This document shows, one piece after another, positions 22,048 to 34,713 of a stretch of DNA of 64,000 nt. The notes below the pieces were generated by a model. It was not told the origin of the DNA and did no database searches. It saw nothing but the letters and a program-made list of their open reading frames with translations. The stretch's first letter is position 1; each line of letters begins with the position of its first letter. The position numbers were made by a program, and so were the translations under genes. This stretch comes from Cladorrhinum sp. PSN259 (taxonomy: Eukaryota; Ascomycota; Sordariomycetes; Sordariales; Podosporaceae). The stretch is from positions 1,341,063 through 1,405,062 of the forward strand of contig MU867061.1 in assembly GCA_033725935.1 (NCBI GenBank), given 5' to 3'.

Positions 22048-23336
22048 ATGGCGGGTGAACCAGCAGCGCAACCAGCCGAGGAAAGGGTCGTTGAGAAGGG
22101 GCTGCAGTCGGAGACACAGCAGGAGAGAGCAACTGAGGCAACGGTAACTCAGCAAAACGGTGTAGAGGAGGAAAGGGCCCCTGAACTTCCACCAAGGCCT
22201 TTGCCTGCCGCTTATCCAAACGGAAAACGAGTGTCGATCCAACAGCCTGTTCAGTTCATCGCGCCACCATACCAACAGCAATACGAGCCATCCCCTTCGG
22301 ATAGAAACTTCGAGAGGCCATCCAACCCGAAATGGGAGAAAGTCAAGTTCGGACTCTATCTTCTGTCACTTGTTGTCTCTGGTGTTATCTTTGGTCTCGG
22401 CATCACAATCGGCATTAAGACCGCCCCGTACATGACGCCATATTACTCGTACCCTTCTGAGATTGAGCTTGGAATCTCGGGTGCGGCGGTATGTTCATCA
22501 ACTCCCATTTGTTTCTGTGTGGAAGTGAAACTAACTCAAAGTAGGCTGGCCTTGCAATAATATTCATCTGCCTCGACCTACTCAGAATGTGCCTGTCAAC
22601 TGCCCGACGAGGATTACATCCTGGTTTTCTTGTTACCTTCAATCTCTTCGTCTGGCTCGTGGCGGTTGTTGCAATTGTCATCACCACTATCTTCGCTACG
22701 GATCGTTCTGACTCGTACTACTATTACGAGTACCCCGACGGCCTTGAGGGGACCGTGTTGGCCGCGAAAACGTCACGTTACGAGACGGCCCTTCTTGGCT
22801 TTGACTGTTGCCTTTTGGCTCTTCACTTCATTCTATTTGTTGGAGCCTGCGCCGAAACGTCCCAGCACAACAAGACCAAGCGAAAGACTGTCTACGTCGC
22901 TGTCATGCCCAATGGAGAGCAGATTCCCGCACAGCCCGGCCAGGCTGTCGTCTACCAACCAGTAAATCAGGGATACACCGTTGTCCAGATGCCCCCGGCA
23001 AATGGGGTTCAGTGGACAGCCCCTGGGAGCAGTGTGACAAGGACAAGTCAGTGGGTGCCTGCTCCAGCTCCACAGGTCAACCAGTACGGAGGATACTACG
23101 CACCCGTGCAGCCAACAATGACTTATGCTGTTCCCCAACAACAGGGGTATCATGTGCCTCAACAGCCCTCATCATCAGTGCTTGCTGTTCCCAAGCCAGC
23201 ATTAAAGTCACGACAGGCGGCACCAGCTGTTTCTGCTGCTTCTTCATCTAGCTCTAGCTCTGCCCCACCGCCTCCTCCAAAGGATCCAAAGGAGTCTCCA
23301 GCACAAAATACGACCGAGCCTGTGGCGGAGAAGTAA
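22048..23336 (+). CDS. Four-helix (MARVEL-like) membrane protein
   Basis: Tetraspan membrane protein of 410 residues. Exon 1 is 22048-22488 and exon 2 is 22545-23336; the 56-bp intron has a GTATGT donor, a CTAAC branch and a GTAG acceptor and joins in phase 0. Residues 1-95 are charged, Gln/Pro-rich and probably cytosolic. Four hydrophobic helices follow at about 101-125, 140-162, 175-198 and 225-245, the spacing seen in MARVEL-domain proteins of membrane contact and traffic. The C-terminal 150 residues are Gln/Pro/Tyr-rich with repeated VPQQ-type motifs, a poly-Ser run and a PPPPP run. No catalytic motif is seen. MARVEL membership is inferred from topology only; the topology itself is clear. 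Confidence 0.8.
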
Positions 23337-23908
23337 TAGGAGCTGTAACGAACTTGGTGGGAGTCAGTTAGATGATTGGATAGGACATGAAGGAGGATTT
23401 ATGATGAACCAATACCCGTTATCTAGTCTATGCAGTTTGTACATAGCTATAATACATAATTCGCGTTGTATGAGGTATTTTTCATGCACTCTTTTGGATA
23501 GGCCAACGGCCTCTTGTTTAGTGTGAACCTGATAGTCCATTTGCGCACCCACTTGCCGGCCACCAATAACCGTTATACTTGATCGCCAACAAAACGTGCA
23601 CATGAATCTAACCCATTTACGAGTTAAACCTTACTTGCAACCGTTTGCAGCACTTGAGCTTTAGCGGCTCAGGCCAGGCCTCCGAGTCGGGGCTCTGCTC
23701 TAACCGATCTATAAACCGTTAAAGTCTGGGGTAATTCCATTCCTATACTCATCACGTGTAATCACACCAAAGTTTCATCTTATATAACCCTCGTCTCCTA
23801 TTGTCTATTCCCCAACTCGACCACATAACAATCACTTCCAGTTTGTTGCACCCTCACTCACACTCGTTTATAATTTTTTTTTTAAAAAAAACCACAACAT
23901 AAACAAAA
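23337..23908. other. Intergenic with a probable core promoter
   Basis: Spans the 3' UTR of the tetraspan gene and the promoter of the next small gene. It contains CACGTG at 23753-23758 and TATATAA at 23781-23787. The segment around 23640-23715 looked tRNA-like at first but lacks a T arm. Confidence 0.5.
23753..23787 (+). promoter_or_regulatory. E-box plus TATA box
   Basis: CACGTG (23753-23758) lies 23 bases upstream of TATATAA (23781-23787) and about 150 bases before the candidate start at 23909. This spacing fits a regulated fungal promoter. CACGTG is a classical bHLH target and two bHLH genes lie nearby, but any link is inference. Confidence 0.4.
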
Positions 23909-24714
23909 ATGAGAACACAAAAAATGGCTCCACCACCACCTCAAAACACTCCCACCGGTCTTGGTGTCCAAGATGTTGACGTTGACATTGAAGACAACAA
24001 TTCTTGCGTCTACTCACGGTCGGGGCAGAAGCACGAGCTGATGATCCCCGTTATTTCGGACTACACTGGCAGTGAGGCCCAAAACGACTTGAATGACAAC
24101 GAAGAAGTCAAGAACAATGTGGCTCGGGAGAATGGCCCAGTCAATGGACATGACATGCATCGAAAGGATCAAAATGCGTCTGGGGAGTTGGGTATGTACT
24201 GTAATTTACTTTACTTTACTGATTTATTCTTGTCTTGTTTCTTTTTTCCTTTTTTTTTTTTTTTTTTGCCCTCCTGCACTATTCATTATATTTTCGATAT
24301 TATCATTTATCATCACCTCTCACACACAAACACAGAAACACACTCACAAGCACCCCCCAACCCCCCCCTTTATCATCAAATGTGTTCATATCCAATTTAT
24401 ATGCTACAAAGTATTTCAATGAATTCCCGCAAAATAACAAAAATACCTGTATACAAAGAAGCACACACAAAACTGACCAAAGAACATTATGGTGGAAAAT
24501 CTTGGACAGGCTAGGAGGAGGAGGCCGCCGCCGCCCTCAAGAAAACCGTGATCATGAACTCCTCTCCGCAATCGACCTCACCGCCAATGTCCTCGATCAT
24601 CATTCCCGCTATAGAAGGCCGAGCTCCTCCAACGAGCCATTCAACGCGCGGAGCAAGCCTAAAGAAGGGCGGGTACATGGAACCGGGGAGCAGGGAGGGA
24701 TGATCATCATCTGA
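23909..24714 (+). CDS. Hypothetical small protein, uncertain model
   Basis: Candidate gene without a recognised family. Exon 1 (23909-24191) encodes about 94 residues, acidic and Asn-rich, after an MRTQKMAPPPP start. It ends at a clear GTATGT donor. The best acceptor that keeps a frame open is CTAG at 24511-24514, giving a 323-bp intron, exon 2 24515-24714 and a 160-residue protein with a basic Arg/Ser-rich end. A different frame of exon 2 also stays open and looks protein-like, so the 3' half is doubtful. The upstream TATA box and E-box and the strong donor support transcription. There is no signal peptide or membrane segment. Confidence 0.4.
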
Positions 24715-25126
24715 GAATGAGGAGACGAGTAGGGTTGCTCAGTGAATTCAAATTTCGTTATACATTGCCATTAAAGCATGGTTAGTTAGAGCGTGTTTTT
24801 GCTTTAATATAAATAGAATTAAAGTTATAGATTATAGTAATAGACTAGGATATCAAAGTGACATTGGATTACCTAGATTCAAAATAGTGGTTTTGAGAAT
24901 ATATAAACCATTGATAACAATAAAACCAACGTTGAACAAAAAACTGGGTATTGATACTTTGGAGAAGAAAAAGTTGAGACCAGGGGCAAGCTTTAACCAC
25001 CGTCGTATGAATGGAAACAAAAATCAACAAAAATCCTTGACCAGCACGATCTTTCAACTCCCTTTTTTCCCCAGCCTACCCAGTAACAAAGCGCACAGGC
25101 AGACCAAGTCCCTCCAGCTTCCAGGC
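24715..25126. other. Intergenic between convergent genes
   Basis: AT-rich 3' region shared by the small hypothetical gene and the bHLH gene. No feature other than A/T-rich sequence is seen. Confidence 0.6.
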
Positions 25127-26693
25127 CTAACATGTGTCACCCCCCTTCCCCTGCTTCCCCTGATTCCTCCGACTGAACTGCTCAAATCTAGCTTTCAGCT
25201 TCTCCTGATCAGCCATCAACCTCCTCGTATCGTTCTCAAGCGACTGTATATACAGCCTCGCCCGGTCCAGCACCTCGGCTTTGCTGACCTTCCTCTCCAT
25301 TTCAACTGGCTGTAAAAATGCCCCACTTGTACTCATACTCATACCCACATGACGATCCTCCCCCTGGAATTCGGGAGACGACATTGCTGCTGCGGCTGCA
25401 AGTTGACCGGGTATCTCACTCATAGTGTTCGGCAAAACCTCCAACAACTGATCAAAGTGCGCATTTAATCTATTGCGATATTTCTGCTCTACCAGGTTAT
25501 GCCGTGTTCTCGTGGTGGTAGTGCCATTGCTGGTGTCGGTGGCGTTATTGCCATTGCTGCCTTCAGGTCCTTCCGCTCCTTCCGAATCGTCGTATTCATT
25601 TTTCAGAGGTATCTTGCTTCTTCCCGAGGGCGAGGTGACAACTGGGGAAGCTTTGGCTTTGTTTCCTCCTCTCGACCAACTCGTACGTTTGTTGACGGAG
25701 TCAGGGGCAGGTCCCTTGGTGCGCCTACTGTCCGGCAAAGCCTTTCTTCGAGGCTGCTCAGGTTCGTTTAGATTAGCTCGGCCGGGGCGCTTATCTTTGT
25801 GCTTTGATTTTCTGGTGGCCTTGTGACTGCTGTTGGGATCATCTTCCAAATGCCCAAGAAAATCTCCCATTGTGCTGCTTCTGTTATTCGTCAATGCTTG
25901 CTGTTGTTGCTGTTGTACTACGGCCCGTTTCGCCAAGTCTTGTGCTCCTGGGGCTGTCTGGTATCCCCTGTGCGTTGGTATTGTGTACCGATCAGACGGC
26001 TCAAACCGTGAATCCCAGGCTACTGCGGAAAAAGGGGTATTGTGCTCATATGTTTGCTGGTAATATAAGCTTTGTAGGGCCTGAGTGGCAGTGGGCGCTG
26101 TGGAATATCCAGATGCTCCTGAGTTCTGATCGTAGAACGTCGTTCGGGACGTCAGCCCATACTCCGAACCCGGGTGCAGAGGGTCACTGGGTGGTGGCCT
26201 TTGTGCCGCATAACCTCCGTAAGGCGGGCCAGCTGGGAGGTACTGATCCGTGGGAGACACTGTAGCAGAGACAATATACCCCTGTGCTGCTGAAAAGGAA
26301 ACAACAGAAGGCGAGATCGGGTGGGAAAATGAGGGACTGTTCGTGCCATGATTTTGAATACTCCATTCCGGCTCGGACTGAGAATAACTCTGACACTTTT
26401 GTCAGCTGAGGCCATTGTGATGCAAGAAAAAGACCATTCATTATAACCGATTGTGCTTATCTTGGGAGTGCGACAGTGCTGATTCGGCAGGGGATCACAA
26501 TTATCAGGCCACTCGACAGACGGAGAGGCCTGGAAGCGAACCAACACCCCGTGACCAGCGTCACCTTGCATCATGCAGTCCAGGAACCCGTGTGCCCTGT
26601 GAAAAGAGGGTGGTAATTGGAGGGGGTTCTCACCTGTGGCTCCTCGTGCTCTGGGTAGTAGAAGTCCGCGTGGTCCATTCCTTGACCGGCCAT
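25127..26693 (-). CDS. bHLH transcription factor, SREBP-like Tyr type (copy 1)
   Basis: Nuclear DNA-binding regulator of 440 residues. Exon 1 (26693-26634) encodes 20 residues starting MAGQGMDHADFYY and ends at a GTGAGA donor. Exon 2 is 26389-25127; the 244-bp intron has a CTGAC branch and a TGTCAG acceptor and joins in phase 0. The long frame itself has no ATG until past residue 190, so exon 1 is needed. The bHLH lies at about residues 314-405: basic region RHNLVEQKYRNRLN with His317, Glu321 and Tyr324, helix 1 to LLEVLP, an unusually long loop of about 45 residues, then KVSKAEVLDRARLYIQSLE. Tyr in place of the usual Arg is the hallmark of SREBP-type bHLH proteins, which bind both E-boxes and sterol-type sites. 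There are no membrane segments, so it is not a membrane-tethered SREBP. A poly-Gln run lies near residue 180. Confidence 0.88.
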
Positions 26694-29600
26694 CGAAACG
26701 GCCAACGAAGCCGGTGCTACTCCTCGAGTCGCACTTTGCTCTGCACAGAATGCTCCGGCACTCTCTATCTTTTATATCCAGGCCGAAGAGCGGCCGCGGT
26801 GTGACAAGACGTCATGGAGGGTATGGTTTTTGCGAGGTATCAGTGGTCTCAGCTGAGCTCGACTCTGGGAGCAGAAGCAAGTTTGGAGCTTGGATGACGC
26901 CTCATACGCAGCAGAAAACTGGATTAGGGAGTGACATTCCCTAGCTTCCTCGCCAAGGTCCCCGGTATTGCACACGCGGCAGATGGAGAGCGAGTCGATG
27001 GCACTTGACTTCGGGGCACTTGCATATCTCACTACACTCCAGGGGCCGGCAGCGGCCCGACTGTGATCTCCCACAGCGGCCGCGGATGCCAGATCTCCTA
27101 TGAATGGAGGGGAGATGAACAAGGGGGCGGGATGCCCACCACACCGGTGGCGGAGAACCGGGGTCTCCATAACCATGCCTCCCAATATTGTTCGGCAGCC
27201 ACCTGCACTCAGTCGAGCCCACTAGCCCCGATCTCGTGGGGCACAAGCGCCGCCCCCAGTATCCAGAATGCTAGTACCTGATCGTGATGTCGACGATGAG
27301 GTCTAGACACGGTCCAGCACGGTTATCGTGAAGGCCTTCCCTAAATGGGGATGCTATCGTTCGATTTGGCGCCGAGATCATACCACTCCGGTAACATCCG
27401 ACTTCAGCCCTGGGAAAATGTGGCGTTCAGGGTCAACATTGAACAGCCAATCCGGTGGTCTCGTTCGGCTCTTGGGCCCCTGGGCCCCTCTTGTTGCTCA
27501 CCTGTCCGCCATGCCATGGGTGATAATCTTGACACTTGCAGACTCTTTGGAATTTTTGTATATGAATGTGGACGTCCGAGTCTGGTATAAATTCATTCTA
27601 TGAGCGTCATTTAAGGAAACCGTGACGTCGATCCTGATCCACCGGGATCCCTGTTCAGGCCTTTGGTTGCTCGTTAGCATCTGCACATGGATCTACATTG
27701 AGACACGGCGTCCAGAAATAGTTCGCCTCTCTAGCTTCCACGAGCCCAGAAAGCCATCAGTGTAACGTCGGCACGCAAAAAAGAGCTCGAGGGTAAAAAT
27801 GACGCCAGCGCCAAACCATTGAAAGGGGTTCATCTCGGGTTGCACCAACGCATGGCACGCACACCCACACACATACACAGCTCTTCTTAAAAAGGTTTGC
27901 CCCCCTACATGGCGTGGTCTGTCTCACTTCAGTTCCCAAGCATATCGGCATGTCAAAGACATTGGCGTTCTCGAAAAAGGGGAAAATGAGGAAACGAAGG
28001 TATGACGTGACTTACGGGTCTGGACTTGTGGTCATTCTCCGGCACTGTCGGGAACAGGCAATGGAAGAAGACACAACGAAGCCATCGCACAACCTGAGCC
28101 CACGCGGCCAGAAGTCGTCCATGTGCAACATCAAAGCAACCCGGAAAGTGGCAGCTGCAAATGTGGCATGTCGTCACAACCAAAACTGGTGCAGGTAAGG
28201 AGCCACTTCGGAAGACACGCAATCACAGGCGGGGAGAGAAGAGCAGTCACATTTCAACTTTGATTTTAAATTGGAACTCGGGAAATCTGGAGAGGAGGTA
28301 AGAGCAACACGGTACCTGGACATCTGCGGGCGGGGCAACAGAGTGGTTGCCCCGAGAGAATGATAGCTCCTTCCCTCCTCTCCTTTGTGACCTCTCGAAT
28401 CGGTCCCGGGCCTCCCGTCGACGTCCCAGGTTTCCTAACGGCCGCAAAGTAACGCACTCACGCATTTTTCTTGCACTTTCATACTCGGACTACAATCGGG
28501 TGCCTCGGATCAAAGCCATACTTACTTGTGCTACTTGATTTGAACCTTTCGCATGCTGCCTTCCACATGTTTCCGCCCCAGTGGGCTACTGAATGTGCTC
28601 ATCGACGACCTGTGGTGGGAAGGTGCCCGCATCCGAGCCCTCCGAATTCAAACAGAACGAAAATCAATAACCAGACGCAAGAAAATCAAAGAGGAATGAA
28701 CTTGGAAACTTGTTATCTGGTTAGACCTATCATATCGTTTAGCTTACAATTGCTGCACTTCTGGGTGGATATGACCTGGCGGAATATGCATGAACACCAA
28801 TCCGGACATGGCGTCCCTCCAATGGGAAGCTGCAGCCATTTCTGTCAAAGCAGCCACCCGAGACCGATAAACTCTCCATCTTGTTTAATGATGTGAGAGC
28901 TCACATTTCAGAAGAAGTTGCGTAGGGTTTTTGGCCATCAAGATACTCGGATGACAGGGGGCACTGCTCCGGTTATGATACATCATACAACTACTTTCTT
29001 CACAACAGACCCGAGGCAGAGACCAAGTCGGTGTGTAATACGTCAGGTCTGTGTTCTCGATAGTACATAGAAATGGTTCGAAACTTTCACAGCAGTGTTA
29101 TGTGGACTGCCTCGGTACTTCAAGATGTTGTCTTGTCCTCTACGTACTGAGTGCACAGGGAACGCAGGAACATGATCACGACGGAATGTCCGGATCAGGT
29201 ACCCAATGGGTCTGTTGTGAGTCTGTGCTATATAGGTTGAGGGAGGTCATGTGTAAATGTTTGGGCTTGAAAAGCTGTATTGAATTGTCCTCTAGCAAGA
29301 TTTTCTCGACATGTATCACAGTACATATTGAATTTGATGAAAGCATACTATATCACACTCACTTACTCCAGCCTTCGCATCTGGCTTGTCGTGTTAAACC
29401 TGATTCACGATGGAAAACAATCTATGAACTGATAGTGAGTTGTTCAAAGAATTTTTATGATATCAGAGTTCCACCAGAGAAGTAAATATCAATCGATCCT
29501 CCTTTTGATTCAAATCCCAACATGAACGCCTCGCAAAAAAACAACAACCAAAAAAAAAAAAAGGCTCTGACAAGCCCCTTAACCCCGTGAATCCGTAAAG

Positions 29601-29727
29601 TAGGTAAACTCTTAAGCAACGCCTTTTCCGTTGGACTTAATGTCGTTTTGCCACCTCCCATATCAAGACTTCATTCTCTTAGCATGGCGCACTGGCATAA
29701 CCCCAAGTTTCTTCTGATTCCGTTTTT
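26694..29727. other. 3.0-kb gene-free region upstream of bHLH copy 1
   Basis: Separates the two bHLH genes. No open frame with a recognisable domain is present; frames on both strands overlap and are short. It should hold the promoter and leader of copy 1 and the 3' UTR of copy 2. Such long regions are common upstream of fungal developmental regulators. Confidence 0.55.
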
Positions 29728-30963
29728 TTAAAGTCCCATAGGCCCAACCTGTTGCTGCTGCTGCTGCTGCTGCTGGACCGCACCGGCCATCAAATCGATC
29801 CTTCTCACCATCTCCCTCTTGTCCCTCTGCATCCTCTCCCTGTCCGCTTCGAGCATACGAATCCTCCTGACGGCTAGATCGAGCACTTCAGCTTTGCTCA
29901 TACGCTTCTCATCAAGAATAGAGGAAGCCAGGATGCCGCGTCCGGTATCACCTTGCGACATCGAGCTTCGATACTGATCTAGCGGAAGCACAGCAAGGAG
30001 GCGCTCGAATTGGGCATTGAGTCTGTTCCGGTACTGTTTCTCCACCAAGTTGTGGTTTCGTCTGGCGCGGCGCTCCTCGGGGGTCAGGTCGTCGTCATCA
30101 TCGTCATCATCCGCGGGTGGGGAGGGTTGTTGAGTCTTGGTGGTGCCTTGGCTCTCACTAGGGGAAAGTGGCGAGGCAGTCTTGCTCGAGTTAGAAGGTT
30201 TCCGAGACTTGCGGGAGGCTGTGCGCAGTTGGATGTGATGTTGTTTCCCCACCCGACCTGTCTTGGTCGGTCTGGTTGCTGCCTTCAAGCGGTCCTTCTG
30301 GGCATAGGAAGACGAGTTGGGTGGCGACTCAACTGAAGCCGAGGGGGAAGCCATCATATGATTGCCGTGAAATCCAGACTCACTGGTGGGAGAGAACAGA
30401 TCGTGCTCGCAGTCGGTCTCGCCCGGCCAAAGACTTGCTGGCGAAATCAGTGAGTGTCCGGGACCAGAGCCCACCGGCAGGGCACCGTGGGGTGTCGACA
30501 AGGCAGGGATGGAGGAGAGGTTGCCTGTTGCCGGCCAACTCAGATTCGGATAGCCCGAGAATGAGTGCCTAGGGAAATAATCGCTGGGTGTCTCGTCGAG
30601 ATAAGTGGGAGCTGGATATGGTTGGTTGGGAGGGCACCATGGCACAGCATTAGGCGGTACACCGACACATATGCCCGCGTGGTCTAGAAGGTCAAAGGCG
30701 GGGTCAACCGGTGTGAGGACAATCTAGATATGGAAAAGGAGATGTTAACTATCCAAATTTCATTGGAAGAGGTAGATGCAGAGGTGGTCTGATCTCCCAA
30801 GAAAGTCAGGGGGGACGGCTGGTAAAATCTACAGAACCGTTGCTGATAGGCGAGAGAGATCTCATGACATACACGTGAAAGAAAGAAAAAATGGTCTTAC
30901 TTTGTCAATATCGTCATTCAATCCATCGGAGTGGAATCTGGCCGTCGACGTGCTGACATCCAT
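29728..30963 (-). CDS. bHLH transcription factor, SREBP-like Tyr type (copy 2)
   Basis: Second bHLH regulator, 352 residues, on the same strand as copy 1. Exon 1 (30963-30901) encodes 21 residues starting MDVSTSTARFH and ends at a GTAAGA donor. Exon 2 is 30723-29728; the 177-bp intron ends at ATCTAG and joins in phase 0. The bHLH lies at about residues 239-317: RNHNLVEKQYRNRLNAQF with the Tyr of SREBP-type proteins, LLAVLPLDQ, a loop of about 25 residues, then RMSKAEVLDLAVRRIRMLE and a short coiled-coil extension. An eight-residue Asp run precedes the basic region, and a nine-residue Gln run encoded by a CAG-type repeat (about 29750-29776) lies near the C-terminus. Basic region and helix 2 closely match copy 1 while the rest differs, which indicates old paralogues. 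No membrane anchor is present. Confidence 0.88.
29750..29776 (-). repeat. CAG-type triplet repeat coding for poly-Gln
   Basis: A triplet run inside bHLH copy 2 that encodes nine glutamines close to the C-terminus. Such runs often vary in length between strains. Confidence 0.85.
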
Positions 30964-33900
30964 GGTTGTTGTTGCGTATAAGGGCGAACACACAACAAGG
31001 GATATGGTCTTGTTTTGACTGTAGCACCCATGTGATGGCGATGAGAAGGCTTAAAGGAGGTGTACTCAGTAAGGTGGTGAGAGAGGAGGAAAGCCAGAAG
31101 GTTGAGCAGTCGAGCGTAGGAATCAGGGAAGGAGATCAGCCTCGACGGTTACTTGGATGCAAGTTCCAAGATGGAGCTTGGGGCTCGCTTGGTTTATTAC
31201 ATTCATTTCTACACCCTATGGACCTATGGACCTCTGGTAGGTCAGCCACTCATGCAGAGGATGAGACAGGACATGACCGAACCTGAGAGAAGGACTGGGA
31301 GAGACTGAGGATGGAGACGGGGGTCATGGCGGCGGTCCCCTCTCCCCTCCAGTGTCCCCTTCTTCCTCCACATGGGACTCCGCTGGCCAAGGAGATGGAT
31401 GGCACACTGCCGCTCCCGGGAACCCGGCAGTCAATGGGGAAACGGAAGAAAATCGATCGGACAACCCGCATGCCATGGCTTGCCAATGTGGGTCTGGCGA
31501 AGGACAGCGCACGAATCGAGGGTGGTGATGTCAGATCATGGCTGTACCCCCGATGCGCACGAGTCCGGGAAGGGGAAAAATACACTACTGCACTGTAAAT
31601 GAAAATGGCGCGATCTTGGATGGTTCGACTCCCAGGCACTGGAATCTTTGACAGCTTGCGATGCCCAGCTCAGGTTGGCTGGTGATGGATCCAGAACAGT
31701 CGGCGTGCTCCCCGCTGTCTCAGGGCAGGGCTGCTGGGGCTGTTGCCAAGACCCCAAACAGATTGACAGCTTGCGGGGTAGCGATGTAGCTCTCAGGGAT
31801 TTTATTCTTATCGTATCCCACACAAGTCCGCTTTCTCGCTTCCCAACAGTTCTTCCGAAGATCAACCTCACCTGCCCGCCCTGGATCCATGGATCCTCTG
31901 CCTGCCGGAACAGGTCTGCCAAGCTGATTTGCCGGTTCGACGAGAACCTCGCCGGACAACACCGTTCCTTCCATATGCAATACCATGTGGGGCTTCGAGA
32001 CAGGGAAACTCAAGCAGCTGTGGCAAGCTAGCAAAATGTGCCATGCCAACCTGAACCAGGAAGGACTTGAGACTGTTGAGCAGCGCAAGCCAGCAGATTT
32101 CTCGCAGATGCAACAGAGTTTTTGATCGTTGCTGATCATCCAAGTCTGGGCAAACCTGGCCGGAGAAAGAAAGAAACGGCTCGGAGGGTTGGTAAGCTGT
32201 GACCAAGTCGTCGACAGCCACATCAGTAATCTCTCTGCCGGCGAGATGGCCGTTTTGATCTCAGCCTCTTTTTTCTTTCACATCCGCTTCCCCGGCTCCC
32301 AAACGGACACCGTTCCGTCGTCCGTCCCCCACCCAAACCACATGGCTTCTCCACGATGGAAGGATTCACGGATCCATCCACCAAAAGACTCGCCAATAAA
32401 CCCGCCAACCCCCCAACTATTGCCGCACCATTCTACGCCAAAGCCGCTGCCTCCATTGCAATCTCTGTCTCGGTATTCTCAGAATGGAAGTCAGAGGCGA
32501 GCTTCTGCGGCAACTGGCGGCATTCCATAAACAAGTCCCTCGTACTCATAACCTTCTTGGGCCAGCCCTACTGCAAGCGGTGATGGGACTTGCAGCATGA
32601 CATGCTTAGCCCAAGACACCGTCCCATTGACCACCCCTGCTCAACCGAACCGTAGTCTCCCACACTCACCAACTTGTATGGGATTTATTCCACATCGTTC
32701 TCTTGAACAAGACTTGAATCGCCGCTGACAGGTACCTGGCTGGCTCTGAGCCGTCCTCAGTCTCTCGCCCTGACGACCAGAAAGTCTCCTTCATGACGCC
32801 GAGATCGTTGTTCCTGGAGCTCATGTCTCTTATCGACGCGACTGGGAGGTTGCTGTGCCAGTGCTCCCCGATAATTGCCTGAACATACAGTCCTAGGGGA
32901 CACCTATGGTGGCCAGATATACCAGACAGTGGAGCTGACGGGTGATGGCGTTTGTCCTGGCCCACATTATGGGCATGATATTGTTCGTTTCAGAGCGACG
33001 AGAGGGAGACGACAGGTTCATCATATTATTCAGCCACTTCATTCCCATCCGACGCTCATCTAAGCGAAAAAGGAACCAGGTCTCATCAAGGCCTTCTCAG
33101 AACTCCTACTCGAAGCTTTTTTCTAGAGGCAGACCGATACTCTCTGTTGAGGCGTAAATACCAATTTCCAGCTCTCCAAAATGTTTGCCTTCCCCGAACG
33201 ACATCCTCCTTAGCCCGTTTGTCTTATTGACGTCTCCAAGATAAATTTACATATTGACTAGATGAAGTAGTGAATGAACAGAGAACAGTATAAGGGCAAA
33301 TCACGGCTTCTGAAGCTCACGAGGCAATCTTCGAACAATTCCGAGAGAAAACTGTTTGGCTATTCAAGAATTTCCTGGGTACCTAGGACTCACGTGCACA
33401 GGCTTCCCTTTGAAGAGGTATATTGTTAAGATGAAGAAATGATAGAAAAGCAAAACCATAACCTTACAAGTACTCCCGAACATCTTTGTATGAACGCCCC
33501 AACATGGAAATATTTACCAGAAAGCGTATTCATCAGAATAAAGAAACACCAACGACAAAATATACTGGAAAGAACATTCATCATCCCGGCAAGAAAAATT
33601 TAAACCAATTTTTTTTATAAAAAAAAAAAAAACTCAACGCAACCCACATTCACTCATCACCCACCCAAGGACAAAGACAATGAATACCCACCCGTTCAGG
33701 GGCTCACGCAACCAAAACCCCCTACCTACCCACCACCAAGAATGCAAAAATAAGGATGTAGCTAAAACCTACCGAAAATCACCGATCCTGCATATCAACG
33801 TGGCACTACATGGAAGCATGGAGCATGGAGCATAGGGTGAGTCAAAGCAAGCAAGCAACCACCTGCAACCTGGAAGGAGTGCAGAAATTGTGGAGGGACA

Positions 33901-34713
33901 TGAATGACCACAAGTGGTGTACTGACTAGACTTTGTCCCAGGCAAATGCAGGCCCCCCCAATTCGAGGCCCAATCCAAGCAGCCTACGTATGTAAGTATG
34001 TACATTGAAGCCCAACAAAAGCTCTAAAAAAGAAACATGAAACCAGAAAAAACAAAAACCAAAAAAAAAAACCCTCACCCCTTAGAAAGGAAAAAATAAG
34101 GGGGGCTAGTAATACAACTGCAAATTTCTTCTTTTCAACCACTTAACCAACCCGCTTTCTTGAACTCAAACCACAACCACAATCGACATCACACTACTTA
34201 TGTACCTTTTCTTGGCTATAGCGAACCGCATTACCACACACAAAACGAACGGCGGGCCGGCCACAATAATTTCCAAGTAACCTCCACCTCCTCACCCCAA
34301 CCACAACAGGTGATCGACGCTTTGCCCACCAATCGCGTAACAAATCAGAGAAGCATCCGCACCTCTTGCAAAGAAGCAAAACACGACATCCTGAAGGAAG
34401 CGACCCTCGATTTTGTTCCCAAACATAAATTCCCATTTCTAACTAAGCACTGCAAATTGCGCCAAATAGCCCCGAAACTGGCGCGCCTCGACTAGAGAGC
34501 CTTTCCTCCAATGTCAGGCGACACTAAACAAAGCAAAGGAAGGAGTAACGCCAACAAATCTGGCGTTGAGCAAGGCCAGGACCGAGACGAGAGAAGGTTG
34601 GGTGCAACCGATGCGTCGCAGACGGTCTTGATGGTAGTCACCGTCGACCAACAACCGAAAGAGGGTGTGTGATATCAAGTCAAGCAAAGAACGAGAGCAA
34701 GAGAAAAAACATC
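30964..34713. other. 3.7-kb gene-free region upstream of bHLH copy 2
   Basis: Longest stretch in the window without a supported gene. Open frames are short, overlap on both strands and carry no motif. It contains an A/T-rich patch near 33600-33630 and several A runs near 34030-34080. The right part should hold the 3' UTR of the acidic nuclear protein gene. Confidence 0.5.

Noticed and set aside
23640..23715. Possible tRNA or repeat with paired GGCC blocks
   Set aside because: No B box, and stems do not close into a cloverleaf.
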